Assembly: GCF_023634805.2 (NCBI RefSeq)
Contig: NZ_CP106883.1
Coordinates: 67,046-131,045 of the forward strand
Direction of reading: 5' to 3'
DNA: 64,000 nt
Source of the DNA: Comamonas endophytica
GTDB taxonomy: Bacteria > Pseudomonadota > Gammaproteobacteria > Burkholderiales > Burkholderiaceae_C
Part shown: piece by piece, positions 61,138-64,000 of the stretch
How the letters are laid out: the number at the start of each line of letters is the position of its first letter
Position numbering within the stretch: the stretch's first letter is position 1
Notes under the pieces: generated by a model
The model's database searches: none
What the model was told of the DNA's origin: nothing
Seen by the model: the letters and a program-made list of their open reading frames with translations, nothing else
Translations under genes and position numbers: made by a program

Positions 61138-61145
61138 TAACGGAC
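61118..61145 (+). promoter_or_regulatory. 28-bp operator repeat 2, covering the promoter
   Basis: It begins GTCCGAAAAATGTA and ends ACGGAC, matching the first copy at most positions and with the same length. It covers the -10 element and ends three bases before the start codon. Confidence 0.8.
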
Positions 61146-61148
61146 ACT

Positions 61149-61874
61149 ATGTCTGATCTCAAATCGCAAGTCACTGCCATCGTTCGATCGGGTGGCCCCA
61201 ACACCGTTTGGGTCCCCAGCGATTTTGCTTGCCTGGGAAACCGTGCCGCGGTCGACAAGACGCTGCAGCGCTTGGTGCAAAGCGGTGCGTTGCGGCGCAT
61301 CGAGCGCGGCCTCTATGACCGACCGGGCATGAACAGTCTCACCAAGCGACCGACCCGACCGGACTACCGTGCCGTGGTCGATGCCATTGCGCGCCGCGAT
61401 CAACTGCGTCTGCTGGTTGACGGTATGACGGCCGCCAATGATCTTGGCCTGACCGATGCCGTGCCCGCGCGCGTCACGATCCATACGGATGCGCGACGGC
61501 GCAGCATCAAGCTGGACCAGCTCGCCATTGATTTCAAGCACACCGCGCCAAGTCGACTGTATTGGGCTGGCAGGCCTGCAATGCGCGTGGTGCAGGCGCT
61601 GCATTGGCTCAAGGACACATTGGCTACAGACCGGCAACGCGTCCTGGACAAGCTGACCAAGGTGCTGGTAGACCCTCAGTATGGCGACGCTATACGCAAC
61701 GACCTCTTGGAGGGCTTCGCCCTGCTTCCAGCCTGGATGCAAAGCGTGGTGCGCGAATTGCCAGGATGTGACCCTGCTACGGCCATCGTTCAGCCGTTGA
61801 CCCAGTCGAAGAAGATGAAGACCGCTCTCCCCGTCCGCAAAGCAGCATTGAAGGAGAGCTCAATTGAAAGCTGA
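61149..61874 (+). CDS. abiEi: AbiEi-type antitoxin (DUF6088)
   Basis: A 241-residue antitoxin-like transcriptional repressor. The N-terminal winged helix (PSDFACLGNRAAVDKTLQRL, then RIERGLYDRPGMNSL) is followed by an AbiEi C-terminal domain. In AbiE (type IV) systems the antitoxin does not bind the toxin but represses the operon and opposes the toxin effect. The promoter and two 28-bp operators lie upstream. No ribosome site is visible before the ATG. The end overlaps the toxin gene by 11 bases. Confidence 0.88.
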   Translation: MSDLKSQVTAIVRSGGPNTVWVPSDFACLGNRAAVDKTLQRLVQSGALRRIERGLYDRPGMNSLTKRPTRPDYRAVVDAIARRDQLRLLVDGMTAANDLGLTDAVPARVTIHTDARRRSIKLDQLAIDFKHTAPSRLYWAGRPAMRVVQALHWLKDTLATDRQRVLDKLTKVLVDPQYGDAIRNDLLEGFALLPAWMQSVVRELPGCDPATAIVQPLTQSKKMKTALPVRKAALKESSIES

Positions 61875-62904
61875 TTTCCAAACGGTCATCGCCGCGTCGG
61901 ATGCCGACCGGCTCGGCCTATTCCTGGCTACCGCCGCGCGCCTTGGCACCCCGGTGCAGAACGTCGAAAAAGATTTCTGGGTCTGCTGGACACTGGATGC
62001 CTTGTTCAATGGACTGCCCGCCGGCGGTCCACGGCTGCTGTTCAAAGGCGGCACATCGCTCTCTAAAGCCTTTGGACTCATCTCCCGATTTTCGGAAGAC
62101 ATCGACATCACGGTCTTCCGCGAAGACCTTGGCCAGCCTGTCGAGGCCGCCGACCTCGATGTCCTCACTGGCAAGAAGCGCCGTGCCAAACTGGATGACA
62201 TCCGCGATGCCTGCCAGGCCTATATAACGGCACCGTTCACCCCCCAGCTGTATGAACTGGCCGCGCAATCCATGTCTAAGGGCTTCAAGATAGAGGCCGA
62301 TGAGGACGACAAGGATGGGCAGACCGTACTGTTTTGGTACCCTACAGTCACTGGGGCAGAAAGCGACTACATCCGAGCGGCGGTCAAGATCGAGGCAGGC
62401 GCCAAATCCGCACTCGACCCCCACATACCGGCCACAGTGACGCCGTATGTGGCGCAGGATCTGCCCGACCTGGACCTGCATATCGGCAATGTGACCACCG
62501 TCAAACCAGAGCGGACGTTCTGGGACAAGATCATGATCCTGCATGGCCTGCGCCAGTGGCACGAAAACCGCGGCGTGCTGCGTCACGGCGGACAGCGGGT
62601 TTCACGCCACTACTATGACATTTACCGTCTCGCGCAGGCCAAGGACATCGCGGATTGGCAAGCTGACAAAGCACTGGCCGAGGACTGCGCCACCCATGCC
62701 AGGCTGTTTTTCGGCAGCCCGGATCTGGGCCTGGATACCGCAACTGCTGGAAGCTTCACGCTGAGTCCCAGCGAAGAAATGCGTGACGCGCTCATCAAGG
62801 ACTACGCCGCCATGTCAGGGATGATTTTTGGCGAGGTTCCCACGCTGGACGACGTTTTGGCCAAGGTTGCCGATGTCGAGCAAGTGCTGAACAGCACTAC
62901 ATAA
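61864..62904 (+). CDS. abiEii: AbiEii-type nucleotidyltransferase toxin
   Basis: A 346-residue DUF1814/AbiEii toxin. The nucleotidyltransferase motif is LLFKGGTSLSKAFGLISRFS followed by EDIDITVF, with the catalytic acidic pair. KPERTFWDKIMILHGLRQ and RHYYDIYRLAQAKD are further conserved blocks. Family toxins add nucleotides to tRNA or otherwise stop growth on phage infection. The gene starts with TTG at 61864 after AAGGAGAGC, overlapping the antitoxin end. The pair also stabilises plasmids. Confidence 0.9.
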   Translation: MKADFQTVIAASDADRLGLFLATAARLGTPVQNVEKDFWVCWTLDALFNGLPAGGPRLLFKGGTSLSKAFGLISRFSEDIDITVFREDLGQPVEAADLDVLTGKKRRAKLDDIRDACQAYITAPFTPQLYELAAQSMSKGFKIEADEDDKDGQTVLFWYPTVTGAESDYIRAAVKIEAGAKSALDPHIPATVTPYVAQDLPDLDLHIGNVTTVKPERTFWDKIMILHGLRQWHENRGVLRHGGQRVSRHYYDIYRLAQAKDIADWQADKALAEDCATHARLFFGSPDLGLDTATAGSFTLSPSEEMRDALIKDYAAMSGMIFGEVPTLDDVLAKVADVEQVLNSTT

Positions 62905-63119
62905 GCGTTTCTCCTGGGCAACTCTCTCCACGGCAGCATTTCGCTGCACGCCCACCCTACCATGGTGCTTTAGGCCATGTTTGCGGCGAAGAGTACCTAA
63001 AGGGTGCTCTATTGTTTACCGGATAAGAGGTTAAACGACACACACCACAATGACTTTACGCAGGGTTTGATAAACTGGGCTAGCACGATGCGCACCTCGT
63101 GACCAATGGTCGCCCCACA

Positions 63120-64000
63120 TCAAATCGACTTTTGCACGCCGCGTAGCAAACGCAGGCCATTGAACACGACCAGCAGGCTCGCACCCATGTCTGCAAAGAC
63201 GGCCATCCACATCGTCGCGCTGCCGAACACGGCCAGCACGAAGAACACAGCTTTGATGCTGAGTGCCAGCACGATGTTCTGCCAGAGCACCGCATAGGTC
63301 TTCTTCGACAGGCGGATGGTTTCGGGCACCTTGCGCAGGTCATCGTTCATGATGAGCACGTCGGCCGCTTCCTTGGCGGTGTCGGTGCCGGCAGCGCCCA
63401 TCGAGAACCCGATGTCGGCGGCAGCAAGCGAAGGGCTGTCGTTGACGCCATCGCCCACCATGCCGACATGCCGGCCCTGGCCGCGCAGCTCGGCCACCAC
63501 TTTCTGCTTATCCTCAGGCAGCAGGCCGGCGCGCACGTCCTCGATGCCGACCTGCTTGGCAATGGCATTTGCGGTGGTAGCGTTGTCGCCGGTCAGCATG
63601 ATCGGCCGCACGCCAAGCGCTAGCAGCTCAGCGACCGCCTGCCTGCTGGTCTCCTTGGTCGTGTCGGCTACGGCAAAAAGCGCCAGGGCGTGCTGCTCGT
63701 CCGCCAGCACCGAGAGCGTGCGCCCTTGCGCTTCATGTTCCAACATCAGCGCCTCGAGCTCCGGCGTGCACTGGCCGCGTTCGTGCAGCCAGCGGTGGTT
63801 GCCGAGGATATAGGCCCGGCCTTCGATGGAACCATGGACGCCCTTGCCAAGCTCGGCCCCGAAATCCACGACATCGGCTGTCGGACCCGGCAAGCCCGCA
63901 GCGACCGCCTTGGAGACTGGGTGGTCCGAGCGCGCCGCCAGGCTGCGCGCGATGCGCAGGATCGCTTCCTCGGATACGTCGTTTGCCAGCACACGCTGGG
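63120..64000 (-). CDS. cadA: Cd/Zn-exporting P-type ATPase, C-terminal part
   Basis: The gene enters from the right edge, and about 293 C-terminal residues are visible. The nucleotide-binding part (SDHPVSKAVAAGL), the actuator of the P domain (PIMLTGDNATTANAIAKQVG) and the hinge GMVGDGVNDSPSLAAADIGF are clear. The last membrane helices and a short basic tail (RLLRGVQKSI) follow. The family exports Cd, Zn or Pb. The N-terminal metal sites and the phosphorylated Asp are outside the window, so the exact metal cannot be judged. Confidence 0.88.
   Translation of the reverse strand, partial: QRVLANDVSEEAILRIARSLAARSDHPVSKAVAAGLPGPTADVVDFGAELGKGVHGSIEGRAYILGNHRWLHERGQCTPELEALMLEHEAQGRTLSVLADEQHALALFAVADTTKETSRQAVAELLALGVRPIMLTGDNATTANAIAKQVGIEDVRAGLLPEDKQKVVAELRGQGRHVGMVGDGVNDSPSLAAADIGFSMGAAGTDTAKEAADVLIMNDDLRKVPETIRLSKKTYAVLWQNIVLALSIKAVFFVLAVFGSATMWMAVFADMGASLLVVFNGLRLLRGVQKSI

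Overview
The window reads as part of a large conjugative resistance plasmid (possibly an integrated relative) from a betaproteobacterium, most likely of the Comamonadaceae/Burkholderiales type. The reasons are an RP4/RK2-like tra block with a recognisable oriT, a complete trb mating-pore operon, a plasmid H-NS homologue, a ColE2-type replicase, a ParA-type partition cassette, and copper, arsenic and cadmium/zinc resistance genes. This assignment is inferred from gene content and style. No rRNA, tRNA or CRISPR array was seen.

Layout. (1) 1-1789: a two-gene SIR2-HerA anti-phage module, cut by the window edge. (2) 2185-3115: a decayed GlxA-type regulator. (3) 3284-15952: a copper island. A CueR-type promoter precedes copA and cueR. 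DUF305, cytosolic four-helix Cys-rich (Csp-like) and DUF4148 genes follow. copRS is divergent from an operon for an exported small protein, an outer-membrane efflux lipoprotein, a Tat-exported multicopper oxidase, a cupredoxin, a DUF411 protein and a CusF-like chaperone. (4) 16121-38330: conjugation. traC, a virB1-like gene, traF, traG, traI and traJ run leftward as a chain of overlapping genes. They are followed by oriT, then rightward traK, traL, traM, a small HTH regulator, and trbB-C-D-E-J-K-L-orf-F-G-H-I. The DNA-processing part follows the RP4 order and the pore operon follows the Ti-plasmid trb order.

(5) 38384-42102: accessory genes: a DUF4238 gene interrupted by one amber codon, H-NS, a resolvase remnant, a HigBA toxin-antitoxin pair, and SOS-regulated umuD. 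(6) 42105-51833: umuC is split by an 8.4-kb tyrosine-recombinase transposon of Tn554 style carrying an ars operon (MFS, arsH, arsC, arsB, arsC, arsR). Removing the element together with one 6-bp core restores a perfect 434-codon umuC. (7) 52135-57808: a second umuC tail, a Fic-domain protein with an altered active site and clear upstream operators, an Mrr restriction enzyme, and an unrecognised gene with a frameshift. (8) 58006-60918: replicase, a small conserved gene, a ribbon-helix-helix partition partner and ParA. (9) 61073-62904: an AbiE-type toxin-antitoxin pair with two 28-bp operator repeats. (10) 63120-64000: the end of a Cd/Zn P-type ATPase.

The least explained structure is a family of alternating TA tracts, with a core close to AGGTATATATATACCT, scattered only through the non-coding DNA of the replication/partition/defence third (52.0-61.0 kb). 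Two frameshifts (arsH and the unrecognised gene) each look like the loss of one T from a five-T run, so base-calling error is a real possibility at both. The AT content changes abruptly inside the relaxase gene and inside trbE, which suggests a mosaic transfer region.
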